Shown here piece by piece: positions 20,926 through 29,333 of a DNA stretch of 64,000 bases. The notes beneath the pieces were generated by a model. The model had not been told where the DNA came from, made no database searches, and saw only the letters and a program-made list of their open reading frames with translations. The stretch's first letter is position 1, and every line of letters begins with the position of its first letter. The translations under genes were made by a program, and so were the position numbers. Source of the DNA: Mycolicibacterium novocastrense (GTDB lineage Bacteria > Actinomycetota > Actinomycetes > Mycobacteriales > Mycobacteriaceae). The stretch covers positions 62,001 to 126,000 of the forward strand of contig NZ_BCTA01000002.1 of assembly GCF_001570485.1 (NCBI RefSeq). Reading direction: 5' to 3'.

Positions 20926-21506
20926 GCCCGCTCCGGTAGGTCGAGCAACCGGCGGGACATCCGAATCAACTGAGTGCGAAGCGTTTCGGCGTCGATATCG
21001 GAAACCAGTGGGTGCATCACGGCCACGCTGATCGCACTCGACAGCACCGCGGCGTGCAGTCGGGCCTCCGGACCGGCATGGGTGCCCAGCAGCGCGGCAT
21101 ACAGGCGTTCGATGAATCGCTGGAACGGCTCATGTTCGGCCTGCAGCCGAAGGATCACCGGATCGAACTGCAGCGCACTGACGACTCCGCGCCGTTCGAC
21201 GGCCTGGTCGATCATCCGGTCGAGCAAGATCTCCCGAGATTTGACACCGTGGCCGGCCGCCTCGGCGACTTCGAGCGCGTCCTCGAGACGGCCCATCTCC
21301 CGTTCGGTGATCGCGATGACGATCTCTTCCTTCGTCTTGAACTGGCGGTACACCGCCGCCTTGGTCACCCCGATGGAATCGGCGATCATCTGCAGGGAGG
21401 TACCGCTGACCCCGTGTTCGGCGATCAATGCCAGCGCTGCGTCCAAGACCCTCGTCTGCGCAGCGGTGCGGGTGATCGCACTGAATCTCTGCTCTGCCGT
21501 GGCCAT
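20880..21506 (-). CDS. TetR-family transcriptional regulator
   Basis: This 208-residue regulator has an N-terminal DNA-binding domain of the usual TetR form (RVLDAALALIAEHGVSGTSL, then IGVTKAAVYRQFKTKEEI) at about residues 18-65. The ATG at 21506 is chosen; the frame extends upstream through the operator and into the opposite gene, which is not credible. The divergent spacer holds a perfect 16-bp inverted repeat (21539-21577), so it most likely represses itself and the four-gene membrane cluster that starts at 21594. Its operator is unrelated to the GAGAAT palindrome. Confidence 0.92.
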   Translation of the reverse strand: MATAEQRFSAITRTAAQTRVLDAALALIAEHGVSGTSLQMIADSIGVTKAAVYRQFKTKEEIVIAITEREMGRLEDALEVAEAAGHGVKSREILLDRMIDQAVERRGVVSALQFDPVILRLQAEHEPFQRFIERLYAALLGTHAGPEARLHAAVLSSAISVAVMHPLVSDIDAETLRTQLIRMSRRLLDLPERAQGPPRTTKRRSAAV

Positions 21507-21538
21507 GACGTCGAGGGTAGCCCAGCATTGACCGCCTG

Positions 21539-21577
21539 GTTGCCGATCGGCTACCGTTCGAGTAGCCGATCGGCAAC
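21539..21577. promoter_or_regulatory. Perfect inverted repeat, probable TetR operator
   Basis: Two 16-bp arms, GTTGCCGATCGGCTAC and its exact complement, are separated by 7 bp. Each arm contains the small palindrome CCGATCGG. It lies between the divergent TetR gene (start 21506) and the membrane cluster (start 21594), 17 bp before the latter. Confidence 0.85.
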
Positions 21578-21593
21578 TAGCCTTGGAGCGCAC

Positions 21594-22301
21594 ATGAGAC
21601 GAACTGATGGTGAGTTGATCATGCTGTGGGTCTTGCCCGCGATGGTGATCATCTGGGCGTCCGCGTTCTTCCTGTTTCCCGGTTTCCTGCATCCGATGTC
21701 GCCGACCATGTCCGCGGAGGAGGTCGCGGCTTTCTACCGCGACGAGACGGCCCGAATTCGGTACAGCATGATTCTGTTCAACTGGTTCGGGGTCGGTTTG
21801 ATCCCGACGGTGATCCTGCTGGCGATGCAAGTGCGCAAGATGGCACACCGCACGCCGATCCTGACCTACTGCCTGATCGCCTGCGCGGGCGGTCCGCCGA
21901 CGCTGTTCTTGATCGCGAACATGTTCTGGCTTCTGGGGTCCTTCCGGCCCGAACGTTCTCCCGAACTCACCCAACTGCTCAACGATCTGGCCTGGGTCAC
22001 CTTCACGGTGCTGGTGCCCTATCTGATCGCCCAATGCCTGGTGCTGGCCCTGGCGATCTACTGGGATCGCCGAGACCAGCCGGTCTTCCGGCCGTGGGTG
22101 GCGCACTTCAATCTGCTCATCGCCGTCGCGCTGATGCCGGCGGCATTCGGGGCGGTGACCTTCGAGGGCCCGTTGGCGTGGGACGGCGTGCTGTCCTTCT
22201 GGGTCAAGAACATCGCGATCGCCGTCTGGATCGTGGTGATGGGAGTTGTTCTCGCCCAGAACATCCGCCGCCAACGCGCAGAAGTCGCGGTCCCCGCATG
22301 A
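21594..22301 (+). CDS. Multi-pass membrane protein of unknown function
   Basis: A 235-residue protein with about six hydrophobic helices and no cofactor-binding signature that I recognise. The conserved-looking N-terminal segment FLFPGFLHPMSPTMS is followed by YRDETARIRYSM between helices 1 and 2. It is the first gene of a four-gene operon ending in oxidase subunit III- and IV-like genes; the stop overlaps the next start (ATGA). The next protein has the same topology and similar size, so the two may be distant paralogues forming a membrane pair. A function in electron transfer or membrane hydroxylation can only be guessed from the neighbours. Confidence 0.8.
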   Translation: MRRTDGELIMLWVLPAMVIIWASAFFLFPGFLHPMSPTMSAEEVAAFYRDETARIRYSMILFNWFGVGLIPTVILLAMQVRKMAHRTPILTYCLIACAGGPPTLFLIANMFWLLGSFRPERSPELTQLLNDLAWVTFTVLVPYLIAQCLVLALAIYWDRRDQPVFRPWVAHFNLLIAVALMPAAFGAVTFEGPLAWDGVLSFWVKNIAIAVWIVVMGVVLAQNIRRQRAEVAVPA

Positions 22302-23137
22302 GCGCGCTCAGCGCAGAGACGGTAGCGGCGCCCGATCCGCCCAACGATTCACGGCTGGGTCGCCTGGTGTGGAACTTCCGCTACCACCCCAAGCGTGAGC
22401 TGTGGTTCGCGTGGTGGGTGATGGTGATCTTCTACCAGTTGTACGGCGTGCTGTTCTTCCTCGTGACGCGGGTGCAACCGCCGCCGAGCCCCGACTGGGA
22501 CACGCCGTTTGTGGTGCAGTGGTTCGCCGACCGCCATCTCGGCCTGCTCACCGGATTCGGCGTCGTATTCCTGATTTCGGGCATGTGCGCGCCGATGAAC
22601 GCCCTACTCGCATACTCGATGTGGCGGATGTCGGTGAGTCGCGTCTTCGCCTATTCCTACCTGATCATGTACTCGCTCGCCGCCCTGCCCGGCATGCTGG
22701 TGATGGCCATCGCGATGACCGTCGGCGCGCTCCGCCCTGATCGCGATCCCGAATTGATCCTGTGGATGTATGACTTCGCGTTCCTGTCGTTCAGCGGAAC
22801 GATGGGGGTGTTCCTGGTCGGCTCAGTGGTCTGGCTGGTGGCGATCCTGCTCGACAAGAACAACGTGTTCCCGAAATGGTTCGCGTATCTGGGGCTGTGC
22901 AACGCGCTGACCGAAGTCGTCGTCGCACCCGCCTGGATCTTTCAACGCGGCGCATTCGCGTGGAACGGTGCGATCGCGTGGTGGATCAACATGGTCGTGT
23001 TCATCCTCTACACCGCGGCGTTCATCGTGTTACTGCGAAAGATGATCGAGCGCGAGGATTTCGGCACCGGGCCGCTGCCCGACCCGCCGCCGAAAGGTGT
23101 AACCGAACCCTCGGCCTCGGTGGGGGCGGTGCGATGA
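22298..23137 (+). CDS. Multi-pass membrane protein of unknown function, paralogue-like
   Basis: A 279-residue protein with about six membrane helices, a basic N-terminal stretch (WNFRYHPKRELWFAWW) and a proline-rich C-terminal tail (PLPDPPPKG). Loop residues such as PDWDTPFVVQWFADRHLG and ALRPDRDPELILWMYD echo the layout of the preceding gene. It overlaps the upstream stop by 4 nt and the downstream start by 4 nt, so the operon is tightly coupled. No haem or copper ligand set characteristic of oxidase subunit I or NorB is obvious. I do not recognise the family. Confidence 0.8.
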   Translation: MSALSAETVAAPDPPNDSRLGRLVWNFRYHPKRELWFAWWVMVIFYQLYGVLFFLVTRVQPPPSPDWDTPFVVQWFADRHLGLLTGFGVVFLISGMCAPMNALLAYSMWRMSVSRVFAYSYLIMYSLAALPGMLVMAIAMTVGALRPDRDPELILWMYDFAFLSFSGTMGVFLVGSVVWLVAILLDKNNVFPKWFAYLGLCNALTEVVVAPAWIFQRGAFAWNGAIAWWINMVVFILYTAAFIVLLRKMIEREDFGTGPLPDPPPKGVTEPSASVGAVR

Positions 23138-23730
23138 CCGACGTCGTTGGCGCCACGTCGAAACGGCTCGAGGACAAGCCGCAACGCCGTGTACCCGGCC
23201 AGCCGGACATGTGGTTGTTCGTGTTGTTCGAGGCCATGCTGTTCACCGGCTACTTCTCGGTCTACCTGGCGCTGCGCACACAGAATGCGGATCTCTTCCT
23301 GGCGTCTCAGGCGGATCTCGATCTGCGGATCGGTGTCTTCAACACCATTGTCCTGCTGACGAGTTCGTGGGCGATCGCCAGGTGCGTCCAGGCTTCACGC
23401 GGCGGTTCGTACCGCTCGGCGACGACGTACGCGTATGTGACCGTCGGTCTCGGTGTGACGTTCGTGGTCTCGAAGGTGTTCGAATGGATTCTGGAGATCC
23501 GACTGGGGAACACGTTCACCAGCGATGAGTTCTTCCAGCATTACTTCTTTCTCACGTCACTGCACTGCATCCACGTGTTGATCGGATTTATCGTGTTGGG
23601 TGTGGTCCTCTACCAGTTGCGGAGCCCGGCGCGACGCTCGCAGGAGCTGATCGAGACCGGAGCGACGTACTGGCACACGGTTGACTTCCTGTGGGTGCTG
23701 ATTTTCGCGATGCTCTACGTGGTGAGGTGA
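23134..23730 (+). CDS. Cytochrome c oxidase subunit III family protein (NorE/CtaE-like)
   Basis: A 198-residue, five-helix membrane protein of the haem-copper oxidase subunit III family. MWLFVLFEAMLFTGYFSVYLALR, HYFFLTSLHCIHVLIGFIVLG and the C-terminal GATYWHTVDFLWVLIFAMLY are family hallmarks. The size and single-domain form resemble NorE, the accessory protein of nitric oxide reductase, more than true CtaE. No subunit I gene (ctaD or norB) is in this window, so its partner is either elsewhere or one of the two preceding membrane proteins. Confidence 0.88.
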   Translation: MTDVVGATSKRLEDKPQRRVPGQPDMWLFVLFEAMLFTGYFSVYLALRTQNADLFLASQADLDLRIGVFNTIVLLTSSWAIARCVQASRGGSYRSATTYAYVTVGLGVTFVVSKVFEWILEIRLGNTFTSDEFFQHYFFLTSLHCIHVLIGFIVLGVVLYQLRSPARRSQELIETGATYWHTVDFLWVLIFAMLYVVR

Positions 23731-23733
23731 TCG

Positions 23734-24027
23734 GTGACCAACGCTGTGAACAAGAGACTCGTGATCGCCTGGGCGATCCTGACGTTGTTGACGTTGGTCT
23801 ACGTCTGGATGGATGAAGCGGTCGACCAGAACAGCACGCTGAAGGCCAGCACCGTGGTCACCGTCAGCGCGATCGTCATCGCACTCATCAAGGTGCGCAT
23901 CATCTTCCGGGAGTTCATGGAGGTGCGCCACGCCCCCGCCTGGCTGTGCCGCCTCACCGACGGGTGGGTGGTCCTCGTCGCGACCTGCCTGTTGAGCAGT
24001 TACTTCATCGGAATGGCGGTCGCCTGA
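23734..24027 (+). CDS. Small membrane protein, oxidase subunit IV/NorF-like
   Basis: A 97-residue protein with three hydrophobic helices, the layout of prokaryotic cytochrome oxidase subunit IV (COX4_pro) and NorF. The segment IVIALIKVRIIFREFMEVRHAP between helices 2 and 3 is typical. It starts at a GTG three bases after the subunit III-like gene and ends the operon. It is likely a structural or assembly partner of that protein. Confidence 0.82.
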   Translation: MTNAVNKRLVIAWAILTLLTLVYVWMDEAVDQNSTLKASTVVTVSAIVIALIKVRIIFREFMEVRHAPAWLCRLTDGWVVLVATCLLSSYFIGMAVA

Positions 24028-24130
24028 ACAGCGCTGCACCGACCGGCCCGCGATACCGAGTGCGCGGTTTCATACGCAACACGCCGCGATGGGCGTATCA
24101 GGATGCACAGTCGAGCACTGGCCGGCCCTG

Positions 24131-24174
24131 AACAGGCGAGCAACAGGCGAGCTACACGCGAGCTACACGCGAGC
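24131..24174. repeat. 11-bp tandem repeat, four copies
   Basis: Two copies of AACAGGCGAGC are followed by two of TACACGCGAGC. The array spans the 3' end and stop codon of the flavoprotein gene and runs into the 135-bp spacer between two convergent genes. The rest of the spacer (24028-24130) shows only a weak hairpin candidate (ATACGC at 24072, GCGTAT at 24093). Confidence 0.85.
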
Positions 24175-25767
24175 CGAGGCCGCACGTCCGGCGCGGTAAC
24201 CGAACACCATTGCGAGCCCGATCGTTCCACCGGCACCGCCGTACGCCTTGCCGGTGGCCCCGGCCATCGCGTTGCCCGCGGCGAACAAGCCCGGGATCGC
24301 CGATCCGTTGACATGCAGCACCCGGCCGTCGCCGTCGGTGCGGGGACCACCCTTGGTGCCCATCGCGCCGATCGACACCGGCACGGCATAGTAGGGCGGC
24401 GTATCGATCGGGCCGAGGGTGCGGCCGGCGGGCGTCGGTGCTTTGTCGTCGCCCCAATAGCCGTCGTAGGCGCTCGAACCGCGCTCGAAATCCGGATCGC
24501 GGTCGTGGGCGACGCTGTCGTTCCAGGACTGCAGTGTGCGTGCCAATCCGTCGGGGTCGATGCCGGTCTTCTCGCCGAGCTCGACCAGGTCTTTGGACGG
24601 CGAGAACCATTCCGGCGCAGGGCCGTCCGGTTCGATGCCGAGGAAGCCGTACTTCTTCAGATGAAGCGAGTCGAAGACGATCCACGCCGGATCGTTGGCA
24701 TACCCCAGCTTCGGATCGAGGTAGTGGAACGGCCCCGCCATCGAGTTGTACTCGCCGGCCTCGTTGAGGAACCGCTTACCCGCCCGGTTGACGATGATGC
24801 TGCGCGGTCGGGTCCGTTCCAGCCGAACGCTGCGGCTGCGCGGCTGGCCCTGATACGTGTCGCCGGGAAGTTGGACGATCGGCACCCACCAGGCCTCGCC
24901 CATGTTGGCCAGATCGGCGCCGTGCGCCATCGCCATCCGCAGGCCGTCACCGGTGTTGTTGGGCGGTGAGACGGGTCCGCGCATCGGTCCCCGCAGGTAC
25001 GCCTCGACGAGTTGGCGGTCCCACTCGAACCCGCCGGTTCCCAGAATCACGCCTCGACGGGCCCGCACGGTGAAGTCGTTGCCGTCCTGCGAGATTCGCA
25101 CACCCGTGATGCCGAGCGGATCGGCGAGCAGTTCGACCGCGCGCGCGTTGGTCCGTGGTGTCACACCGAGGTCCAGCAGGCCCTTCAGCAGTCCGGCGAT
25201 CAGGGCCGTGCCCGCCACGCAGTAGTCACCGGATTCGTCGTCGACCGACGCGTGGATGCGCGCGCGGGTTTCGGCGTCGATGCCGACGTTGCTGAAATCC
25301 GCCGGGAACGACGTGATCCGGTCGCGCCACTCACCGAGTCGGCCCAGGTCGAACGGCTTGGCGTTGAGCGAACGCCCACCCGACGGCCGACCACCGGGCA
25401 GCTCGGGCTTGTAGTCGGGGAACCCCTCGGCAACTTCGAACCGCAGATCGCTGTGTGCCTCAACGAAATCGAGCATCTCGGGGCCGGTGCGCACGAATGT
25501 CTCGACCAGGTTGTCGTCCATGTATCCCAGCGATTGGGCGCGCAGGTAGGCCATCGCGTCCTCGACGGTCAGTTCGCCGTCTGCGGCCCGGTTGTGCGCG
25601 GGAATCCAGATGATGCCGCCCGACACCGCCGTCGTACCGCCCACGGTCGCGGCCTTCTCGTAGATCTCCACCGAAGCGCCATTGGCCGCCGCGGCGAGCG
25701 CCGAGGTCAAACCGGCCCCGCCGCTACCGAGTACGACCACGTCGACGTCATGATCCCAATCGGTCAT
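24163..25767 (-). CDS. FAD-dependent 3-ketosteroid-dehydrogenase-like flavoprotein
   Basis: This 534-residue member of the fumarate reductase/3-ketosteroid delta-1-dehydrogenase superfamily has the ADP-binding loop VVVLGSGGAGLTSALAAA, then TTAVSGGIIWIP. The C-terminal FAD region is PPYYAVPVSIGAMGTKGGPRT followed by AAGNAMAGATGKAYGGAGGTIG. Such enzymes remove two hydrogens next to a ring ketone. The ATG has an AAGGAG site 7 nt upstream. It lies on the opposite strand from the meta-cleavage module and ahead of the IclR regulator. It is a different branch from the flavoprotein at 30194, so two distinct ring desaturations or reductions are likely. Confidence 0.9.
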   Translation of the reverse strand: MTDWDHDVDVVVLGSGGAGLTSALAAAANGASVEIYEKAATVGGTTAVSGGIIWIPAHNRAADGELTVEDAMAYLRAQSLGYMDDNLVETFVRTGPEMLDFVEAHSDLRFEVAEGFPDYKPELPGGRPSGGRSLNAKPFDLGRLGEWRDRITSFPADFSNVGIDAETRARIHASVDDESGDYCVAGTALIAGLLKGLLDLGVTPRTNARAVELLADPLGITGVRISQDGNDFTVRARRGVILGTGGFEWDRQLVEAYLRGPMRGPVSPPNNTGDGLRMAMAHGADLANMGEAWWVPIVQLPGDTYQGQPRSRSVRLERTRPRSIIVNRAGKRFLNEAGEYNSMAGPFHYLDPKLGYANDPAWIVFDSLHLKKYGFLGIEPDGPAPEWFSPSKDLVELGEKTGIDPDGLARTLQSWNDSVAHDRDPDFERGSSAYDGYWGDDKAPTPAGRTLGPIDTPPYYAVPVSIGAMGTKGGPRTDGDGRVLHVNGSAIPGLFAAGNAMAGATGKAYGGAGGTIGLAMVFGYRAGRAASARV

Positions 25768-25794
25768 GTGCTGCTCCTTCCGGCTGGAGTGCCC

Positions 25795-26574
25795 TTAGTT
25801 GAGGATCGCGGACAACTCGTCGGCCGCCCTGATGACCGCGTCTCGGCCGCGCGTCAGGACGTCCTCGCGATGCGAGATGAGGTTGATACATGTCGGCGGC
25901 GCCGGTGGCCGTCGGCGCACCGGGACCGCGAGGCCGTAGGTGTTGGGCTCGATCTCGCCGTGTGTGATCACCCAGCCCTGCTCGCGGGTCAGCGGCACCA
26001 GATCACGTTCGTCGGGACGAGGCGGCATGCTTGCCAGCAGCGCGATTCCGGCGGCGCCCCGGTCCAGCGGATAACGGCTGCCCTCATGGAAGGACAGCTG
26101 ATAGAAGACGTTGGTCGGCACGACGACGGCGATCGCGACCTGCTGATCACCCTCGGCGACAAGAAGGGACACCGTGCTCGCGAGTTCGTCGGCGAGCCCC
26201 CGCAAGGTCGGCAGGCTCAGTTGCCGCACGTTGTTGTCGAACGACGCCCCGAGCACCGCCAGCGCCGCCGCCGAGCGGTAGCGACCGTCCTCGCCCTTGG
26301 CCAGCAACCGGAACTGCGACAGCGTCGACAACAACCGATAGGCGATGGTCCGGTGCACACCGATGTCGTCGGCGACCTGCTGAGCGGTGAGGCCGGTAGG
26401 GGAGCTGGCCACCAGCTGCAAGGCGGCCAAACCCCTTGCCAGCGTCTGCGAGCCCGGCGCCCCGTTGGGTACGACGCTGATCGGCTCCGTCCCCTGCCGG
26501 GCTCCGCCCTGCTCGACCCGATGTCGGGCTCCGCCCTGCTCGACCCGATGTCGGGCTCCGCCCTCCGAAGGCAT
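25795..26574 (-). CDS. IclR-family transcriptional regulator with N-terminal repeat
   Basis: A 259-residue IclR-type regulator: a winged-helix domain (about residues 45-105, TLARGLAALQLVASSPTG through IAYRLLSTLSQF) followed by an effector-binding domain. The first 28 residues are an extra tail made of a 9-residue unit (GGARHRVEQ) repeated twice plus a diverged third copy, produced by a 27-bp DNA tandem repeat. It faces the hydrolase/mhpA/mhpB operon across a 141-bp spacer and lies 27 nt beyond the flavoprotein gene. It probably controls the ring-cleavage module in response to an aromatic acid. The long upstream frame to 27609 is an artefact of the opposite gene. Confidence 0.9.
   Translation of the reverse strand: MPSEGGARHRVEQGGARHRVEQGGARQGTEPISVVPNGAPGSQTLARGLAALQLVASSPTGLTAQQVADDIGVHRTIAYRLLSTLSQFRLLAKGEDGRYRSAAALAVLGASFDNNVRQLSLPTLRGLADELASTVSLLVAEGDQQVAIAVVVPTNVFYQLSFHEGSRYPLDRGAAGIALLASMPPRPDERDLVPLTREQGWVITHGEIEPNTYGLAVPVRRRPPAPPTCINLISHREDVLTRGRDAVIRAADELSAILN
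26494..26562. repeat. 27-bp tandem repeat in the 5' end of the IclR gene
   Basis: Two identical 27-bp units (26509-26535 and 26536-26562) and a partial unit (26494-26508). The length is a multiple of three, so the repeat adds nine residues per unit without shifting the frame. The unit contains the hyphenated palindrome CGACCCGATGTCGGG. Confidence 0.9.
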
Positions 26575-26600
26575 GGCGTCCCTTCCTCGACTTCCCTTGA

Positions 26601-26624
26601 CATCACGCTGTCGCGAGAGTGATG
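26601..26624. promoter_or_regulatory. Inverted repeat CATCAC-N12-GTGATG, possible IclR site
   Basis: Six-base inverted arms with a 12-bp gap, 27-50 bp upstream of the IclR start and within the divergent spacer. A TTGACA-like hexamer (26598-26603) overlaps the left arm. Short arms make this tentative. Confidence 0.4.
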
Positions 26625-26680
26625 CTCTGACTATAGTGCACGTGGGTGTGCGATAAATGAGCAGAGTGCTTACAAAATAC

Positions 26681-26695
26681 GAGAATTCGATTCTC
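26681..26695. promoter_or_regulatory. Operator palindrome GAGAATTCGATTCTC
   Basis: A perfect 6-3-6 inverted repeat, 17 bp as CGAGAAT...ATTCTCG, 20 bp before the GTG of the hydrolase gene. The flank GTGCTTACAAAATAC on its left resembles the reverse complement of the ATTTTACGCAAGT flank at 9116-9128, so the flank is part of the conserved site. Confidence 0.8.
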
Positions 26696-26715
26696 GCGGT
26701 CAAGAGAGGGTAAGC

Positions 26716-27636
26716 GTGTCTGAGCCGGATTCGCTGGCGGCGTTCGCGGCCGCCGACGGGCGTGCGGAGGTCGCCGAATACGAGAGCGTGTGGAGCGATC
26801 TGCAGGGCGTTTCGTTCTCTCAGGGCTACCTCGACGCCGGTGGGACCCGCACCCGATACCTGCACGCCGGTGACTCCGATAAGCCGGTGCTCGTCTTCCT
26901 GCACGGCTCCGGTGGGCATGCGGAGGCGTACGTGCGCAACCTGGAGGCGCACGCCGAACACTTCTCGGTCTGGTCGATCGACATGCTCGGCCACGGCTAC
27001 ACCGATAAACCGGGGCATCCGCTCGAAGTCCGCCACTATGTGGACCACCTGCTGGCGTTCCTCGACGCGGTCGGGGCCGACCGCGCCCACATCAGCGGCG
27101 AGTCGCTCGGTGGATGGGTCGCCGCTCGATTCGCGGTCGACCACCCCGATCGGTTGGACCGGCTGGTGCTCAACACGGCGGGCGGCTCGCAGGCCGATCC
27201 CGAGGTGATGAAGCGGATCATCACGCTGTCCATGGCCGCCGCCGAGAACCCGACGTGGGAAACGGTGCAGGCCCGCATCAAGTGGCTGATGGCCGACAAG
27301 ACCAAGGATTACGACGACATCGTCGCGAGCAGGCAGCGGGTGTACCGGCAACCCGGGTTCGTCGCGGCGATGCGCGACATCATGGCGTTGCAGGATCCAG
27401 ACATCCGCGCACGCAACCTCCTCGGGCCCGACGAGTACGGATCGATCACCGCGCCAACCCTGGTGGTGTGGACCAGCGACGATCCCACGGCCGACGTCAC
27501 CGAGGGGCGACGCATCGTCTCGATGATCCCGGGCGCCCGCTTCGAGGTGATGCCCGGATGCGGTCACTGGCCCCAGTACGAGGACCCCAAGACGTTCAAT
27601 CGCCTGCACCTGGACTTCCTCTTGGGGCGGCTATGA
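26716..27636 (+). CDS. Alpha/beta hydrolase, meta-cleavage product hydrolase type
   Basis: A 306-residue alpha/beta hydrolase with the oxyanion motif FLHGSGG, the nucleophile elbow GESLGG, an acid in WTSDDPTAD and the catalytic His in GCGHWPQYE. Carbon-carbon bond hydrolases of the MhpC/BphD/HsaD group share this plan, and the neighbours mhpA and mhpB fit that role: it would split the yellow ring-fission product into a dienoate and an acid. It starts at a GTG and its stop overlaps the mhpA start. It is first in an operon that appears to run through at least eight genes. Confidence 0.87.
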   Translation: MSEPDSLAAFAAADGRAEVAEYESVWSDLQGVSFSQGYLDAGGTRTRYLHAGDSDKPVLVFLHGSGGHAEAYVRNLEAHAEHFSVWSIDMLGHGYTDKPGHPLEVRHYVDHLLAFLDAVGADRAHISGESLGGWVAARFAVDHPDRLDRLVLNTAGGSQADPEVMKRIITLSMAAAENPTWETVQARIKWLMADKTKDYDDIVASRQRVYRQPGFVAAMRDIMALQDPDIRARNLLGPDEYGSITAPTLVVWTSDDPTADVTEGRRIVSMIPGARFEVMPGCGHWPQYEDPKTFNRLHLDFLLGRL

Positions 27637-29333
27637 CGACGACCGACGTCGACGTCGCCATCGTCGGCGCAGGACCATCCGGTTTGACGTTGGCCAACAT
27701 CCTTGGGCTGCACGGGGTTCGGACGCTTATCGTCGAGGAACGCGACACGCTCATCGACTACCCCCGCGGTGTCGGCCTCGACGACGAGGCGCTGCGGACG
27801 TTCCAGTCGATCGGCCTGGTCGACCGGGTGCTGCCGCACACCGTGCCCAACCAGATCTTGAGGTTCTTCGACGCCAACCGACGGCTGCTCGCCGAGATGG
27901 CACCGCCCGACGCCCGCTTCGGCTGGCCCAAGCGCAACGGCTTCGTGCAACCGATGGTCGACGCCGAATTGTTCGGCGGCCTGGACCGATTCGACAACGT
28001 GGAGGTTCGGTTCGGGTGCCGGATGGAGTCGTGCGTCGAGGCCGACGGCGCGGTGACGGTTCAGTTCGCCGGCGGCAAGCCGTCGGTCACGGCCCGATAC
28101 GTGGTCGGGTGCGACGGCGGCCGCAGTGCCACCCGCCGGTTGATGGGTGTGTCGTTCGACGGCACCACGTCGTCGACGCGCTGGCTGGTGGTCGACGTCG
28201 CCAACGATCCGCTCGGCCATCCGAACAGTGAGGTCGGCGCCGACCCGGCGCGGCCCTATGTGTCGATCTCGATCGCCCACGGCATCCGCCGCTTCGAATT
28301 CCTGATCCATCCTCACGAGACCGACGAACAGGCCGACGATCCGGCGTTCGTCAGAAAGATGTTGGCGCAACGGGTTCCGTATCCCGAGCAGGTCGATATG
28401 ATCCGCCACCGGGTATACACCCACCACTCGCGCATCGCGGGTTCGTTCCGCAAGGGCCGGATGCTGCTGGCCGGCGACGCCGCGCATCTGATGCCGGTTT
28501 GGCAGGGGCAGGGATACAACAGCGGTATCCGCGACGCGGCCAACCTGGGCTGGAAACTGGCAGCGGTGGTGAGCGGACAGGCCGATGACGCCCTGCTGGA
28601 CACCTACGACGTCGAGCGCCGCAAACATGCCCGCGCGATGATCGACCTGTCCACCATGGTCGGTCGGGTGATTTCGCCGACGAACCGCAGGGTCGCCGCG
28701 TTGCGGGACCGGGTCATTCACGCCGCCTCGGTGGTGCCGTCGCTGAAGCGCTACGTGCTCGAGATGCGCTTCAAGCCGATGCCGCGCTATCAACAGGGTG
28801 CGGTGTTCCATTCCGCACCGGGTGCCGGTGCCGCCGCCGCGGTCTCGCCGACGGGCACGCTGTTCATCCAGCCGCGCGTCGACACCCGCACGGAGCAGAA
28901 CGTGCTTCTCGACGACGTGCTCGGACCGGGATTCGCGGTGCTGTGCTGGAGCAACAACCTGCGAGCGATCCTCGGCGACAACGCGTTTCACCGGTGGAAG
29001 GCGTTGGGTGCGGAGTTCATCGAAGCGCGTCCGATGACACAGCTGCGCTGGCCGGGGCACGACGACGACGATGTGGTGGTGGTCGGCGACAGGACCGGCG
29101 CGCTCAAGGCGTGGTTCGACACCTACACCGACTCGGTGCTGTTCCTGCGTCCCGACCGCTGCATCGCCGGCGCCTGCATCGCCCAGCGCGCCGCCGAACT
29201 CAGTGAATCTCTTTTCGACGTTCTGTGTCTGACCCAGGGAGGAGGCTCCGGTTCTCATGGGCACACTGGCCCTGTGCTGCATGTCGCACAGCCCGCTACT
29301 GAACCTTCCGGGACCGTCACGGGAACTCCTTGA
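27633..29333 (+). CDS. mhpA: FAD-dependent phenolic monooxygenase, MhpA-like
   Basis: A 566-residue class A flavoprotein hydroxylase closely resembling E. coli MhpA, 3-(3-hydroxyphenyl)propionate 2-hydroxylase. It has [31 protein letters not shown], the GCDGG motif, and [18 protein letters not shown]. It would add an ortho hydroxyl to a phenol using NAD(P)H and oxygen, making the catechol that MhpB opens. The last about 25 residues are encoded in the 77-nt overlap with the mhpB start and are low-complexity, so the C-terminal tail is probably not essential. The true substrate may be a larger phenol with a carboxylate side chain. Confidence 0.92.
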   Translation: MTTTDVDVAIVGAGPSGLTLANILGLHGVRTLIVEERDTLIDYPRGVGLDDEALRTFQSIGLVDRVLPHTVPNQILRFFDANRRLLAEMAPPDARFGWPKRNGFVQPMVDAELFGGLDRFDNVEVRFGCRMESCVEADGAVTVQFAGGKPSVTARYVVGCDGGRSATRRLMGVSFDGTTSSTRWLVVDVANDPLGHPNSEVGADPARPYVSISIAHGIRRFEFLIHPHETDEQADDPAFVRKMLAQRVPYPEQVDMIRHRVYTHHSRIAGSFRKGRMLLAGDAAHLMPVWQGQGYNSGIRDAANLGWKLAAVVSGQADDALLDTYDVERRKHARAMIDLSTMVGRVISPTNRRVAALRDRVIHAASVVPSLKRYVLEMRFKPMPRYQQGAVFHSAPGAGAAAAVSPTGTLFIQPRVDTRTEQNVLLDDVLGPGFAVLCWSNNLRAILGDNAFHRWKALGAEFIEARPMTQLRWPGHDDDDVVVVGDRTGALKAWFDTYTDSVLFLRPDRCIAGACIAQRAAELSESLFDVLCLTQGGGSGSHGHTGPVLHVAQPATEPSGTVTGTP

